Source of the DNA: Sphingopyxis sp.
GTDB lineage: Bacteria; Pseudomonadota; Alphaproteobacteria; Sphingomonadales; Sphingomonadaceae
Length of the DNA: 64,000 nt
Direction of reading: 5' to 3'
Assembly (NCBI GenBank): GCA_016463225.1
Contig: JAEMRT010000001.1
Location: 79,765 to 143,764 of the forward strand
The notes beneath the pieces were generated by a model that saw only the letters and a list, made by a program, of their open reading frames with translations, was not told the origin of the DNA and searched no databases. Positions 53,645 through 62,980 of the stretch are shown here, piece after piece. The first letter of the stretch is position 1, and every line of letters begins with the position of its first letter. A program made the position numbers and the translations under genes.

Positions 53645-54691
53645 TCATTTCTGGAAGGCAGCGAGCAATTGCCGGAGAAGCGCGGTGCGCTCGTCGGCGC
53701 GTAGATCGCCGAGCGCGCCGCGGAGCGCCGCGGGAATGTGCCCCGCCGACACCTCGGCATCGCTGAACACATGCGTTTCGAACATTGCATGCCAATAAGC
53801 CCTCTCGCCCGGCGGCAGCCGCTTGAGCGCGAGCAGCGCCGCGAGGAAGAGGTCGTTCGGCTTTTCGATCCCCTGCGCGGTGTCGCCCCACCAGTAATTG
53901 ACCATCGCATTATAGGGATCGAGCGAGGCGACATGGTGCCACCAATATTTGGGAATGAAGATCGCATCGCCGGGTTCGAGCAGCGCGACCCGCGCCGATG
54001 CCATCGCCTCGCGAAAAAGCGGAAAGCGATCATGGTCGGGATTTTCGGGATCGACGAGCGACAGCGGCGGCGGATTGTCGAGCGGGCCGATATATAGGTT
54101 TGCGACCTGGTCGGGCGGGAACAGCGTGAAGCGCCGGCGCCCCGCGATCACGCACGCCAGATTATGGTCGCGGTCGTTATGCGTCTGCGTCTTCACCCCG
54201 CCGCCGAGCCAGAGCTTCGGGCCGACCTCTGGGGGCAACAGCGGCATCGGGTTCTGGCGCACGAATTCCGCCAAGGCGTCGGCGAGCGGCAGCATCTGGA
54301 TGGCGACCGTCGGCGCATTCTCCTGCCCGATCAGCCCTTCGATCCGCGCCAGCGTCTCGCGCAGCGGCGCGCTCCGCTTGGTGAAGGTGAACTCGCGCAT
54401 GTCGGCGCGATAGGCGAAACGTCCGCCGGCGCGCGCGGGCGCTTCCATCACCGGCACCGCTGCGCCGCGATCCATGCCCGCAAGATAGGCGTTTAGGCGG
54501 CCGGGCGACTGCCGCCCGGCCGCCAGTGCGACCCAGTCGTCGAACAACCCCTTGATGACGACAGGCGTTTCGGACGCGACAAGCGCGGCAAAATCGGCAG
54601 GCGCAGGCGCACTGCGCGCTGCGACACGCGGCAATGTGTCGAGCGGCGACGGACGAACCGCAGCAACACCGAGGCGCGCGGGCTCAGCCAT
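53645..54691 (-). CDS. Cupin-8/JmjC-like domain protein
   Basis: 348 residues from ATG 54691, overlapping the stop of the halogenase-like gene by 8 bp. The JmjC-type cupin core is KLWLGGGVKTQTHNDRDHNL (HxD iron ligands), then RRRFTLFPPDQVANLYIGPL and PKYWWHHVASLDPYNAMVNY, with the distal His. Such proteins accompany TBDR/halogenase-like sugar loci in sphingomonads and Caulobacter-type bacteria and may be 2-oxoglutarate-dependent hydroxylases. Substrate unknown. Confidence 0.78.
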   Translation of the reverse strand: MAEPARLGVAAVRPSPLDTLPRVAARSAPAPADFAALVASETPVVIKGLFDDWVALAAGRQSPGRLNAYLAGMDRGAAVPVMEAPARAGGRFAYRADMREFTFTKRSAPLRETLARIEGLIGQENAPTVAIQMLPLADALAEFVRQNPMPLLPPEVGPKLWLGGGVKTQTHNDRDHNLACVIAGRRRFTLFPPDQVANLYIGPLDNPPPLSLVDPENPDHDRFPLFREAMASARVALLEPGDAIFIPKYWWHHVASLDPYNAMVNYWWGDTAQGIEKPNDLFLAALLALKRLPPGERAYWHAMFETHVFSDAEVSAGHIPAALRGALGDLRADERTALLRQLLAAFQK

Positions 54692-56168
54692 GCGGGCGTT
54701 GCACGATGCGCGCGAGATAGGCGTCGTGCGTCGGCTGGCGCAGCACCTGTTCGCGCACGAAACCCAGCATCTTGCGGAAATGGACCGTCGCCTCGTCGGG
54801 CGACACGCGGTCGACCGCGGGGCGCCAGCTTGCGGGGACGATGCCATGCCCGGTGAACAGCGCGCGCCAGCTGTCGGGCGGCAGGCTTTCGTCTTCCATC
54901 GGCGCGAGCTCGCCGCGCGCCCGAAAGAAATCGATCATATGGGCGAGTTCGTCCGAAACCGGCAGCGCCCGCGCCGCACCCCAAAAGGGACCGGCGTAGT
55001 TTTGCAGCGCATAGTGTGCAGCCTGGAAATCGGCGACGCGCGCGAAATGCGAGCGCATGATCCGGTTATACTCGGCGCGCCGCGCCGCATAGCTGACGCC
55101 CTCGGCCGGATAGACGCCCAGCAGGTGGACGATGCCGAGTTGCAGTCCGTGCAGCCCCAGGCCGTGGATGGGGTCGAACGAACAGGCCGCCTCGCCAAGG
55201 CCGATGACATTGCCCGCCCACGGCGCGCTTGCCACACCGGGCGCCAGCGTGCGGATTTTCACAGCGTCGAGGGCCAGACCGCTCGCCGTCGCTGCGGCTT
55301 GCAGCGCCGCATCGTCGCTCGTCGCGGCGCTCGAAAAGACATGCGCGACATGCGTGTGGGTCAGGCTGGGAAACAGGCCGGTCCAACCGTCCGTGCCCGC
55401 GCGGATTTCGGCATAGACGGGCAGCGCAGCAAAGCGCGGGGCCAGCGCGGTCAGCATCCGGTCACCCGGCATCGCCCATGCTTCGAACGCGCCGCCGGTT
55501 GCCTCGCGCAGCAGGCCTTCGCGCGTCAGATCGGCAAACAAGGCGCCTCCCACCCGGAGGCCGTCGTCGAGCAGCAGCGCGGCGATGCCATCATCGCTGC
55601 GCTCGACCGCGGCTCCTCCGGTCTGGAAAATCTCGACCCCGAGGTGCGCCGCGATCGCCTTCAGGCTTTTCGCATAAGCGGCGGCGGGCAGATGATAGCC
55701 ATAGTCGCTCCGCCCATAGATCTCGCTATCCTCGTCGGGCAGGAACAGGCGGCCATTGTGCGCCGCGGTCGCGGTCAGCGAAAAATCGTCGAGCCCGACC
55801 CCGAGCCCGTGCTGACGCGCTTTCACCCAGTGCGGAAAGAAATCGCCGCCGTCGATGCCGGTACCGAACGCGCCATAGCTGTGGAGGAAAGGCGCTTGCG
55901 CTGCCCCGCTCGCGTCGACGAAATTCTGGCCGAGCGTGAAGGCGCCGCGCACGCCGCGCAGCAACGCCGCTTCGTCGATCCCGATCTGGTTGTGAAGCGC
56001 CTCGATCGCGGGGAGCGTCGCGTAGAGATCCGCCGGGCCATTTTCATCGGGCAACGCCACCGCCCGGACCGTCACCCCCGCCGGCGCCAGCGCACGCCGC
56101 AGCGCCGCCGCCGCGAGCCACAGCGGCGCATCGCGGCCGAGCAAGGTGATGTTGCGCACGTCGCTCAT
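54684..56168 (-). CDS. Degenerate tryptophan-halogenase-family protein
   Basis: 494 residues from ATG 56168, overlapping the upstream stop (ATGA). It is homologous along its length to the flavin-dependent halogenase family: EALHNQIGIDEAALLRGVRG, NVIGLGEAACSFDPIHGLGL, RRAEYNRIMRSHFARVADFQ. But the N-terminal FAD loop reads LLGRDAPLWLA instead of GGGTAGW, and the WxWxIP motif is replaced by GWTGLFPS. It is therefore unlikely to be an active halogenase, and probably a partner or substrate-binding subunit of the next gene product. Confidence 0.75.
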   Translation of the reverse strand: MSDVRNITLLGRDAPLWLAAAALRRALAPAGVTVRAVALPDENGPADLYATLPAIEALHNQIGIDEAALLRGVRGAFTLGQNFVDASGAAQAPFLHSYGAFGTGIDGGDFFPHWVKARQHGLGVGLDDFSLTATAAHNGRLFLPDEDSEIYGRSDYGYHLPAAAYAKSLKAIAAHLGVEIFQTGGAAVERSDDGIAALLLDDGLRVGGALFADLTREGLLREATGGAFEAWAMPGDRMLTALAPRFAALPVYAEIRAGTDGWTGLFPSLTHTHVAHVFSSAATSDDAALQAAATASGLALDAVKIRTLAPGVASAPWAGNVIGLGEAACSFDPIHGLGLHGLQLGIVHLLGVYPAEGVSYAARRAEYNRIMRSHFARVADFQAAHYALQNYAGPFWGAARALPVSDELAHMIDFFRARGELAPMEDESLPPDSWRALFTGHGIVPASWRPAVDRVSPDEATVHFRKMLGFVREQVLRQPTHDAYLARIVQRPHG

Positions 56169-57715
56169 GCCGCGTTCGCCGGAACGCCCGGCCGCGCCCT
56201 CGCCTCCGACGCGCAATAGCTTGCAAGGAACTCGGCGTGCGGCGTCATATCGGCCGCGTTGACCGCGATCCGTTCCGCCAGATCGTCGAGCCGCGCCTGC
56301 AAATCTGCCGCCGACAGGCGATGGGTTAGCGGGTTTGCCGCCGACGGCAGAACGCCCTGCCCCTCGAGCACCGACAGCCAGCTGTCGCGCGAGAAAAGGC
56401 CAAGCCGATATTCGGGCGCCGCCGCGCTCTCACGGAACAGCGCCATCTTGTGTGCAAGGCTGCCCGGCAGCGTCATATTGCGGACATGATCCCACATCGG
56501 TTCGCCGACGCGCTCGTTGGCGGTGTAGTGGAGCACGAGGAAATCGCGCGTCCGGTCATAATGGGTTTCGAACAGCCGATTGAATTCGCGCACCATCCGC
56601 GGATCGACCTTTTCGCCGCGCCGCGGGATCAGCCCGGCCAAGTCGATCGTCGCGGCCTGGATCAGGAAGATGCTCGTCGACTCCAGCGGCTCGAGGAATC
56701 CGCTCGCCAGCCCGACGGCGATGCAATTACCCGCCCAGCCCACTTGCCGGCGCCCCGCCTGAAAGCGGAGCAGGCGCGGTTCGTCGAGCGCTTCGCCGTC
56801 GATCGCGCCGAGCAATGTCTGCCGCGCTTCCTCCTCGCTGCAAAAGCGGCTCGAAAAGACATAGCCGTTTCCGGTCCGGTGCTGGAGCGGGATGCGCCAC
56901 GTCCACCCCCCCCTTTGCGCGGTCGCGCGCGTGTAAGGCGTCAGCGGCTCGACATTGGTGCAGGGCACCGCGAACGCGCGGTCGCACGGCAACCACTCGC
57001 TCCAGTCGATCCATGGTACGCCCATCGTCTGCCCGAGCAGCAACGAGCGGAAGCCCGAGCAGTCGATGAAAAGGTCGCCCGAAATCTCGGCGCCCGAGGC
57101 GAGCGTCAGGCTTGCGACATCGCCGCTTTCGACGTCGCGGACGACATCGACGACCTTGCCCTCCATGCGCCGGATCCCGCGCGCGGTCGCCCATTTGCGC
57201 AGATAAGCGGCGTAGAGCCCGGCATCGAAATGATAGGCATAGCTGTAGGTCGAGCGGATCGATTTCGGATCACTGTTCGGATGCTCGAAACCGTTCGCAA
57301 GCGCCGCGGCGACCGCGAAGCTGTAGTCCTGCAACGACCGGCTGTCGGTTCCCGCCAGCCGTGCGCGGGCCCAGTGATGCTGGAAATCGGCGTTCGTCCA
57401 CCTGTCGCCGAAGGTCCCGAACGGATGGATATAACGCACGCCGGGGCGCAGCCAGTCGACGAACTCGATCCCCAGCTTGATGGTGCCGCCAGTCTCGCGC
57501 ATGAACTCGGCTTCTTCGATGCCGATCATGTCGTTGAACGTCTTGATATGCGGCAGCGTCGCCTCGCCGACGCCGACCGTGGCGATCTCGTCGCTCTCGA
57601 TCAATGTGATGTCGTAGTCGGCTGCGGCCAGAAGACCCGACAGCCCCGATGCGCACATCCAGCCCGCGGTGCCGCCACCCAATATGACGATTCGATAGGG
57701 CCTGTGCGTCGTCAT
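56165..57715 (-). CDS. Tryptophan-halogenase-family flavoprotein
   Basis: 516 residues. Intact GGGTAGW at residues about 13-19, a conserved Lys in GGTIKLGIEFVDW at the position of the catalytic Lys, and GWTWRIPLQHRTGNGYVFSS with the full WxWxIP motif. C-terminal AGNCIAVGLASGFLEPLEST is typical. Family members halogenate tryptophan, but this sugar-locus subgroup has no proven substrate. It lies directly downstream of the TBDR gene. Confidence 0.82.
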   Translation of the reverse strand: MTTHRPYRIVILGGGTAGWMCASGLSGLLAAADYDITLIESDEIATVGVGEATLPHIKTFNDMIGIEEAEFMRETGGTIKLGIEFVDWLRPGVRYIHPFGTFGDRWTNADFQHHWARARLAGTDSRSLQDYSFAVAAALANGFEHPNSDPKSIRSTYSYAYHFDAGLYAAYLRKWATARGIRRMEGKVVDVVRDVESGDVASLTLASGAEISGDLFIDCSGFRSLLLGQTMGVPWIDWSEWLPCDRAFAVPCTNVEPLTPYTRATAQRGGWTWRIPLQHRTGNGYVFSSRFCSEEEARQTLLGAIDGEALDEPRLLRFQAGRRQVGWAGNCIAVGLASGFLEPLESTSIFLIQAATIDLAGLIPRRGEKVDPRMVREFNRLFETHYDRTRDFLVLHYTANERVGEPMWDHVRNMTLPGSLAHKMALFRESAAAPEYRLGLFSRDSWLSVLEGQGVLPSAANPLTHRLSAADLQARLDDLAERIAVNAADMTPHAEFLASYCASEARARPGVPANAA

Positions 57716-57745
57716 GACCGGCTCCTTACTCCCTTTGAAAACGAA

Positions 57746-57776
57746 GACGCGGCCGCCGCAAGTGAACGGCCGCGTC
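57746..57776 (-). terminator. Intercistronic hairpin after TBDR
   Basis: GACGCGGCCG (57746-57755) pairs with CGGCCGCGTC (57767-57776). On the minus strand it lies 12 bp after the TBDR stop and is followed by TTCGTTTTC. It probably limits read-through from the highly expressed receptor into the halogenase-like genes. Confidence 0.6.
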
Positions 57777-57787
57777 CCAGTGGAGGA

Positions 57788-60700
57788 TCAGAACTTTACA
57801 CGTGCCCCGAACTGGAAGCGACGGTCGACGCGGCTCCACGCCGAATCGAAATATTTGGCCGCCGCCCCCGGGGTCTGCGGGGAGTCGCCGAACACCTGCT
57901 GTTCATAGACCGTCGTGGTGTTGAGCAGGTTGGTTCCGTCGACCGAAAGCTCCAGCCACTTCGTCGGCGAGAAGCGCAGCGACGCATCGAGGAAGCCCGC
58001 CGCCTTCTGGAACACCGGCAAACCGATGCAGCAGTCGAGGTTCTGCGTCAGATAACGCGACCGCCAATTATAGGCGACACGCAGCCCGACCGGCCCCTTT
58101 TCATACAATCCGACAAGGTTGAACGTGTGTTTCGAGATCCCGGCAAGCCGGTGCGAGTCGAGGACAAAACCGGAGCCGCCCAGCGACTGCTGTCCCGCGC
58201 CGAACGCGCCCACATCGCCGCTGGACGACGCGGTGAACAGGTTCGAGTTGTTGATCCCCGATTGGTGCACATAGGTGTAGTTCGCTTGCATGCCGAGGCC
58301 ACTCAAAAGGCCGGGCAGGAAGTCGAAGAAGGTCTGGTAGGCCAGTTCGCCGCCCCATATTTCGCCGCCCTTCCGGACGTTGCTCGGCCCGCTGATCTGC
58401 ACCGTTTGGGTCGATGCCCCGTTGGGCACGTCGCGCCCGAACTGGCCAAAGGAGATCGCATTGGTCAGCTTCTTGTAGAAGATGCCGGCGGTCAGCGAGC
58501 TGTTGGATCCCATATAGCGTTCGAACGTCAGATCGAACTGGTCGGCGCGCAGCGGCTTGAGCGCCGCGTTGCCCGAATTGGCGAGGAACACGAAATTATA
58601 GCCGGTGATGGCCCCGGCCGCGTTGCGGACGATATAGGGCGAGTCAGCCGTCGTGTTGATGATCGGCGCATTGATCGCGAGCGTGTTGCGCAGGAAGCCC
58701 ATCTGCGGCCGCGAGATCGCCCGCGAATAGGCGAAGCGCACGAAGGTCTTGTCGTCGAATCCGAAACGCAGGTTGAGGCTGGGAAGCCAGTCGGTGCGCG
58801 TCGTCTTGTATTTGTCCTCCGCTGCGGCGCCGTTGGCAAACGCGATGATCTCGGGCGTCAGATAGCAACGCGGGTTGACGACATTGTTGCCCGTCAGCGG
58901 CGTGTTGCACGGCACCAGATTGTCGAAGATGTTCGTGGCGGGAAAGGCTACGCTGCCGCTACTCGCGATCTTCGTGCGCACCACGCGCAGGCCGACATTG
59001 CCCTGCAGGTTGACGCTGCCGAGCATCAGTTTGTCACCGCCACCGAACTTGATCATCGCATAGGCCGCCTGGGTCTGTTCGCGAACGCGAAACTTTTCGC
59101 CAGGTGTGAAGCATTCGTCGACAGTCGCCTCGGGGCGATCGCAGATCGCGGTATAGCCCGAGCCGAGCGGTGATCCCGTGGTCGCACCGCTCAGCGAGTC
59201 GATCAGGCGCGGAAAATCGCGAAGCGTATCGCGGTTGAGAAAGACGAGCGGCCCGTTGGGATAGGCGCTGCCGTTATAAAAATTGCCGAGGCTCTGCGAT
59301 TCCCAGATGCCCTCGCCATAGCCCTGGAATGGCACATGGCCGGCATTGCCGCCGCAATTGCCCGTATTGGTCGGATAGGCACCGCCCGTCGTATTGTCGG
59401 CGTTGAAACCCGGGCCGTTGCAGTTCCAGCTGGCAGCGATCGGCGTCCAGTTGAACGTCGAATAGCGCACCGTCTGCTTGCGGTCGGCGTAGCGCACGCC
59501 GACCTTCAGCGAGTCGAGCCAGTCGCTTTCCGGGAAATCATATTCGACGTCGCCGCGCAGCGCGAGTTCGTTTGCGTCATTGTCCTCGACATGGCCCTGA
59601 ATGAACGGAATCCAGTAATTGTGCGGATTGGCGAGGCCGCCCGCCGCATAATTGACGTTCGACCCCGGAAGCAACGTCACTTGCGGCGTGCCGTCACCGT
59701 TCACACTATAATCGTAATTGGCCATCGATCCGGTCGCGACCAATATGTCGTTATTATAGGTCGACGCATCGATATATTGCGCGTCGACATCGAAATGCAG
59801 CCGGTCGCTCGCATCCCAGCTGATATTGGCCGACAGATCGCGAGTGCCTTCGCGATGATCGAAATTGCGCGCTTCGTTCTGGAAATAGAGCCCGTCGCGC
59901 TGCGTTGCGCAGGCGCCGCCCGGGCCGGGCCCGCAATAGTTGACGAACGGCTGGCCCGGCACCGCCGAACCCGCGTTGATCGCGGCCTGCACGCTCTCGG
60001 TCGTCCCGCTGAAACTGCCATGCGGCTGGGTCAGCAGCCCGCCGGTCAGCATGCCGTCGGGACCGAAGGTCAGCCCACTGCTTCCGACCAGAACCGATCC
60101 CGTGCGGGGATTATAGGCACGCGTGCCGAAATAATTGCCGTCGAGAATGGCGTGGCTGGCGCGTTCGAGCCAGGCATTGGTGTAATGCGAGTCGATATAT
60201 TGAATCGTCGCGCGCAGGCTGCCCGAATTATTTTCATATTGCAGTGCGCCCGCAATGCCGCGCCGCTTGCGGTCATAGTCGACCTGCGAATAGCGGATGC
60301 CGTCGGGCGCATAGGCCCAGCCCGATCCTCCGAACGGATTGGCGGTACAGGGCAGGCTGCCATCGCTGTTCGGAGTGGCGCGCACGACGCCATCGGCGCC
60401 CACCGTGCCAAAACCTGCCGAACAATAGGTATCGATCTTGTCCATGATCACGCTCTCGGTCCGCGTGACGACATGGCTTTGCGCATAGCTGGCGAGGATA
60501 CCGAAGCGGCCGATCGCCGTGTCCCAGGTGTTGCTGATCAGCCCGGAGAATTCGGGCGTCCAACGCCCCGAACGATCGCCATAGTTTATCCGGACGGTGC
60601 CGGTGACAACGAGCCCCTTCTGGTCGAACGGCACGCGCGTCCGCAGGTCGACAGAGCCGGCGATGCCGCCCTCGATCAGGTCCGCGGTCTGGTTCTTGTA

Positions 60701-61171
60701 GACGTCGATGCCGGCGAGCAGCTCGGGCGCGATATCGTTGAACTGCAATCCGCGCGCGGCATCGGCGGAGAAGCTGTCGCGACCGTTGATTTCGGTGCGA
60801 ACATTGGTCAGGCCGCGGATGAGCACATCGGTCGGCTCACCTGACGGGTGTGTCGAGTCATCGGCCGATTGCAGGCGGTTGACCGTAATGCCCGGAATGC
60901 GCTGCAGCGCCTCGGCCGCCGACTTGTCGGGAAAGGCCCCGATATCGGTCGCGGTCACGGAATCGACCACGGTCAGCGCGTCGCGCTTGCGGCCCGCTGC
61001 GTCCTCCAGCGCGGCGCGCACGCCAGTGACGACAATCTCGTCATTGCCCGAACCGCCTTCCGAGGGCGCGTCCTGAGCAAATGCGGGCGCCGCCGCGAGC
61101 GCCATCACCGACAGCGAGACGCCGCCCAGCAAGCGACCGCCACAAGTCTTCGTGAAACTGTTGAGCCTCAT
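57788..61171 (-). CDS. TonB-dependent receptor, large carbohydrate type
   Basis: 1127 residues from ATG 61171, with AGGGGGAG upstream. The signal peptide ends AAAPAFAQ. The plug begins NDEIVVTGVRAALEDAAGRK / RDALTVVDSVTATDIGAFPD, the form typical of sphingomonad/xanthomonad sugar receptors. The last residues FGARVKF form the closing beta-strand. It is far longer than the other three receptors because of large extracellular loops containing many Cys and Gly. It heads the unit with halogenase-like, cupin and GH97 genes. A LacI-type operator sits upstream at 61405-61420. Confidence 0.9.
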   Translation of the reverse strand: MRLNSFTKTCGGRLLGGVSLSVMALAAAPAFAQDAPSEGGSGNDEIVVTGVRAALEDAAGRKRDALTVVDSVTATDIGAFPDKSAAEALQRIPGITVNRLQSADDSTHPSGEPTDVLIRGLTNVRTEINGRDSFSADAARGLQFNDIAPELLAGIDVYKNQTADLIEGGIAGSVDLRTRVPFDQKGLVVTGTVRINYGDRSGRWTPEFSGLISNTWDTAIGRFGILASYAQSHVVTRTESVIMDKIDTYCSAGFGTVGADGVVRATPNSDGSLPCTANPFGGSGWAYAPDGIRYSQVDYDRKRRGIAGALQYENNSGSLRATIQYIDSHYTNAWLERASHAILDGNYFGTRAYNPRTGSVLVGSSGLTFGPDGMLTGGLLTQPHGSFSGTTESVQAAINAGSAVPGQPFVNYCGPGPGGACATQRDGLYFQNEARNFDHREGTRDLSANISWDASDRLHFDVDAQYIDASTYNNDILVATGSMANYDYSVNGDGTPQVTLLPGSNVNYAAGGLANPHNYWIPFIQGHVEDNDANELALRGDVEYDFPESDWLDSLKVGVRYADRKQTVRYSTFNWTPIAASWNCNGPGFNADNTTGGAYPTNTGNCGGNAGHVPFQGYGEGIWESQSLGNFYNGSAYPNGPLVFLNRDTLRDFPRLIDSLSGATTGSPLGSGYTAICDRPEATVDECFTPGEKFRVREQTQAAYAMIKFGGGDKLMLGSVNLQGNVGLRVVRTKIASSGSVAFPATNIFDNLVPCNTPLTGNNVVNPRCYLTPEIIAFANGAAAEDKYKTTRTDWLPSLNLRFGFDDKTFVRFAYSRAISRPQMGFLRNTLAINAPIINTTADSPYIVRNAAGAITGYNFVFLANSGNAALKPLRADQFDLTFERYMGSNSSLTAGIFYKKLTNAISFGQFGRDVPNGASTQTVQISGPSNVRKGGEIWGGELAYQTFFDFLPGLLSGLGMQANYTYVHQSGINNSNLFTASSSGDVGAFGAGQQSLGGSGFVLDSHRLAGISKHTFNLVGLYEKGPVGLRVAYNWRSRYLTQNLDCCIGLPVFQKAAGFLDASLRFSPTKWLELSVDGTNLLNTTTVYEQQVFGDSPQTPGAAAKYFDSAWSRVDRRFQFGARVKF

Positions 61172-61404
61172 CGTTCTCCCCTTCCCATGTCCGCCCCTTG
61201 TCCGGGACTCTTCGCGGATGCGATCCGGCTTGCCGTTCGATCCTTTTGCACAATTTTGCGTATTATTGCAGAAATGGCAAGCCCGATTATTCGGCGGGCA
61301 GGATTCTCAAAGAAGCCATATATTACAATAGCATAACAGATTTTCACTATCCGTTAGCCACTGACGATCCCGCACATGGCATACGTTTGCACAACGGTAT
61401 TTCT

Positions 61405-61420
61405 ATGCAAACTTTTGCAT
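61405..61420. promoter_or_regulatory. LacI-type operator upstream of TBDR
   Basis: ATGCAAACTTTTGCAT has 7-bp perfect arms (ATGCAAA/TTTGCAT) around a 2-bp centre. It lies in the 248-bp gap before the TBDR, which also holds further TTTGCA half-sites (about 61245, 61255 and 61385). A second copy overlaps the start of the sugar transporter. Nothing else was seen in 61172-61404. Confidence 0.62.
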
Positions 61421-62925
61421 TAGCTGTCAGACTCGCTGACAAACAGGGCTGCCAAGGCCGCAACGGCAAGAAAGGCTGCAGCCACTCCCAGCGCTGACGC
61501 GGGATCGCCATCGAAAAGCCGAGTGACGAGCGGCCCGAGACACACGGCTGCGACAAGCTGCGGAATGACGAGAAAGACATTGTGGATGCCAAGATAGACC
61601 CCGACCTTCTCACGCCGCACCGCATTGACGATAATTGCATAGGGAAGCGACAGGATCGCCGCCCAGCCGAGCCCAAGACCGAGCGACGTCAGCCAGAGCC
61701 AGCGCGCATCGGCGATCAGCACGAAACCCGCCATCCCTCCCGCGGCGGCAAGCAGGCAAGCGGCATAGGTTGCGCGCGCACCGATGCGCCTCGCCACGGC
61801 CGGGAGGAAGAGCGCGGAAACCGCGGCAACGCCATTATATCCTGCAAAGAGGACCCCCACCCAGTCGGCGGCCGCGTTGAAGGCGGCAGATGCGGGATCG
61901 GCGCTCCCGAAATGGCGGCGTGCGACCGCGGGCACGGCATAGATCCACATTGCAAAAAGGCCGAGCCAAGTGAAGAATTGAACGATAGCGAGACGGCTGA
62001 GCGCGGCGGGCATCGACAGGAAATCCTCGACGATCTCGAGCAGGCCAAGCGACGCATCGCCGCGCGCCTGCCGCCGCGTTGCCGCCGCATGCGCTAGTCC
62101 GACGATCAGTGCTGCGGCAGCGAGAACGAATATCTCCCATTGCCAGCCTAGCGCCGTCGCCGTCACGAGTAGCAGGGCGCCGAATGTCGCCAGCGGCCAT
62201 CCGAAACGGCGCACCGGCCTTGCTTCCGCGACAGCCGGAGTTCCGCCGCTTACCCGGGGCAACTCGCGCGTCGAAATGACGGTCCACAGAACCGACACGA
62301 GCAGACACGCACTACCGATATAGAATGCGTAGCGCACCGCTGCCGGAAGTCTGCCTGCCGCAGCGGTGCCCGATACGCCGAACCAGTTGACCAGCATCCA
62401 TGGCAGTGATGAGGCGAAGACGGCACCGATGCCGATGAAGAAGACCTGGATCGCATAGCCTCGCGCACGCTGCGCTTCGGGGAGATTGTCGGCGACGAGC
62501 GCGCGTGAGGGATCCATGGCGACATTGATCGACGCGGTCAGCAGCCACAGCGCGCCGATCGCCGCCCATAAGGTTGGCGCGTTGGGCATGACCAGCAAGG
62601 CGAGCGCGGTGACGAGCCCACCCCCGAGCAGGAAGGGGCGGCGCCGCCCGAAGCGCGACCGCGAGTGGTCCGACAGATGGCCGACGATCGGCTGGACGAT
62701 CAGCCCGGTGATCGGCCCCGCGATCCACAAGAGCGGGAGTTCGGCGACATCAGCGCCGAGCGCCTGGAAGATGCGGCTGGTGTTGGCGTTCTGCAGCCCC
62801 CAGACAATCTGGATGCCGAACAGTGCAAAGCACATGCTCCAGATTTGCATAGGCGATGTCGTTGGCGGTTGTCTTTCGACGCTTTCCGAACCTTTCGGAC
62901 CGCCTATCGCATGCAAATCTTGCAT
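61420..62925 (-). CDS. Sugar transporter, GPH/SUC-type MFS
   Basis: 501 residues from ATG 62925 (GGGGAGG upstream); ATG 62850 just before TM1 is an alternative. Twelve helices; the signatures GLQNANTSRIFQALGA, VGHLSDHSRSRFGRRRPFLL and NVAMDPSRALVADNLPEAQR are those of sucrose/maltose:H+ symporters of the SLC45/GPH group. It should carry the maltooligosaccharide or disaccharide across the inner membrane. It is transcribed away from the LacI gene, with a LacI-type operator over its start. Confidence 0.83.
   Translation of the reverse strand: MQDLHAIGGPKGSESVERQPPTTSPMQIWSMCFALFGIQIVWGLQNANTSRIFQALGADVAELPLLWIAGPITGLIVQPIVGHLSDHSRSRFGRRRPFLLGGGLVTALALLVMPNAPTLWAAIGALWLLTASINVAMDPSRALVADNLPEAQRARGYAIQVFFIGIGAVFASSLPWMLVNWFGVSGTAAAGRLPAAVRYAFYIGSACLLVSVLWTVISTRELPRVSGGTPAVAEARPVRRFGWPLATFGALLLVTATALGWQWEIFVLAAAALIVGLAHAAATRRQARGDASLGLLEIVEDFLSMPAALSRLAIVQFFTWLGLFAMWIYAVPAVARRHFGSADPASAAFNAAADWVGVLFAGYNGVAAVSALFLPAVARRIGARATYAACLLAAAGGMAGFVLIADARWLWLTSLGLGLGWAAILSLPYAIIVNAVRREKVGVYLGIHNVFLVIPQLVAAVCLGPLVTRLFDGDPASALGVAAAFLAVAALAALFVSESDS
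62911..62925. promoter_or_regulatory. LacI-type operator at transporter start
   Basis: ATGCAAATCTTGCAT, an inverted repeat with one arm mismatch, matches the site at 61405. It overlaps the first codons of the transporter, 56 bp from the divergent lacI start. Binding here would block the transporter and possibly lacI itself. Confidence 0.58.
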
Positions 62926-62980
62926 ACCCCTCCCCTGATTGTGCTAACGGTCTGGCGTCGTCGAACACGGATAGGCCCTT

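Noticed and set aside
54684-56168. Frameshift or decay as the explanation for the missing FAD motif in the second halogenase homologue.
   Set aside because: The frame is intact over 494 codons, conserved C-terminal segments remain, and the start is coupled to the upstream gene, so it looks like a maintained divergent protein.
56450-59173. Open frame of 907 codons on the plus strand.
   Set aside because: Antisense to the halogenase-like gene and the 3' end of the large TBDR, with no recognisable domain.
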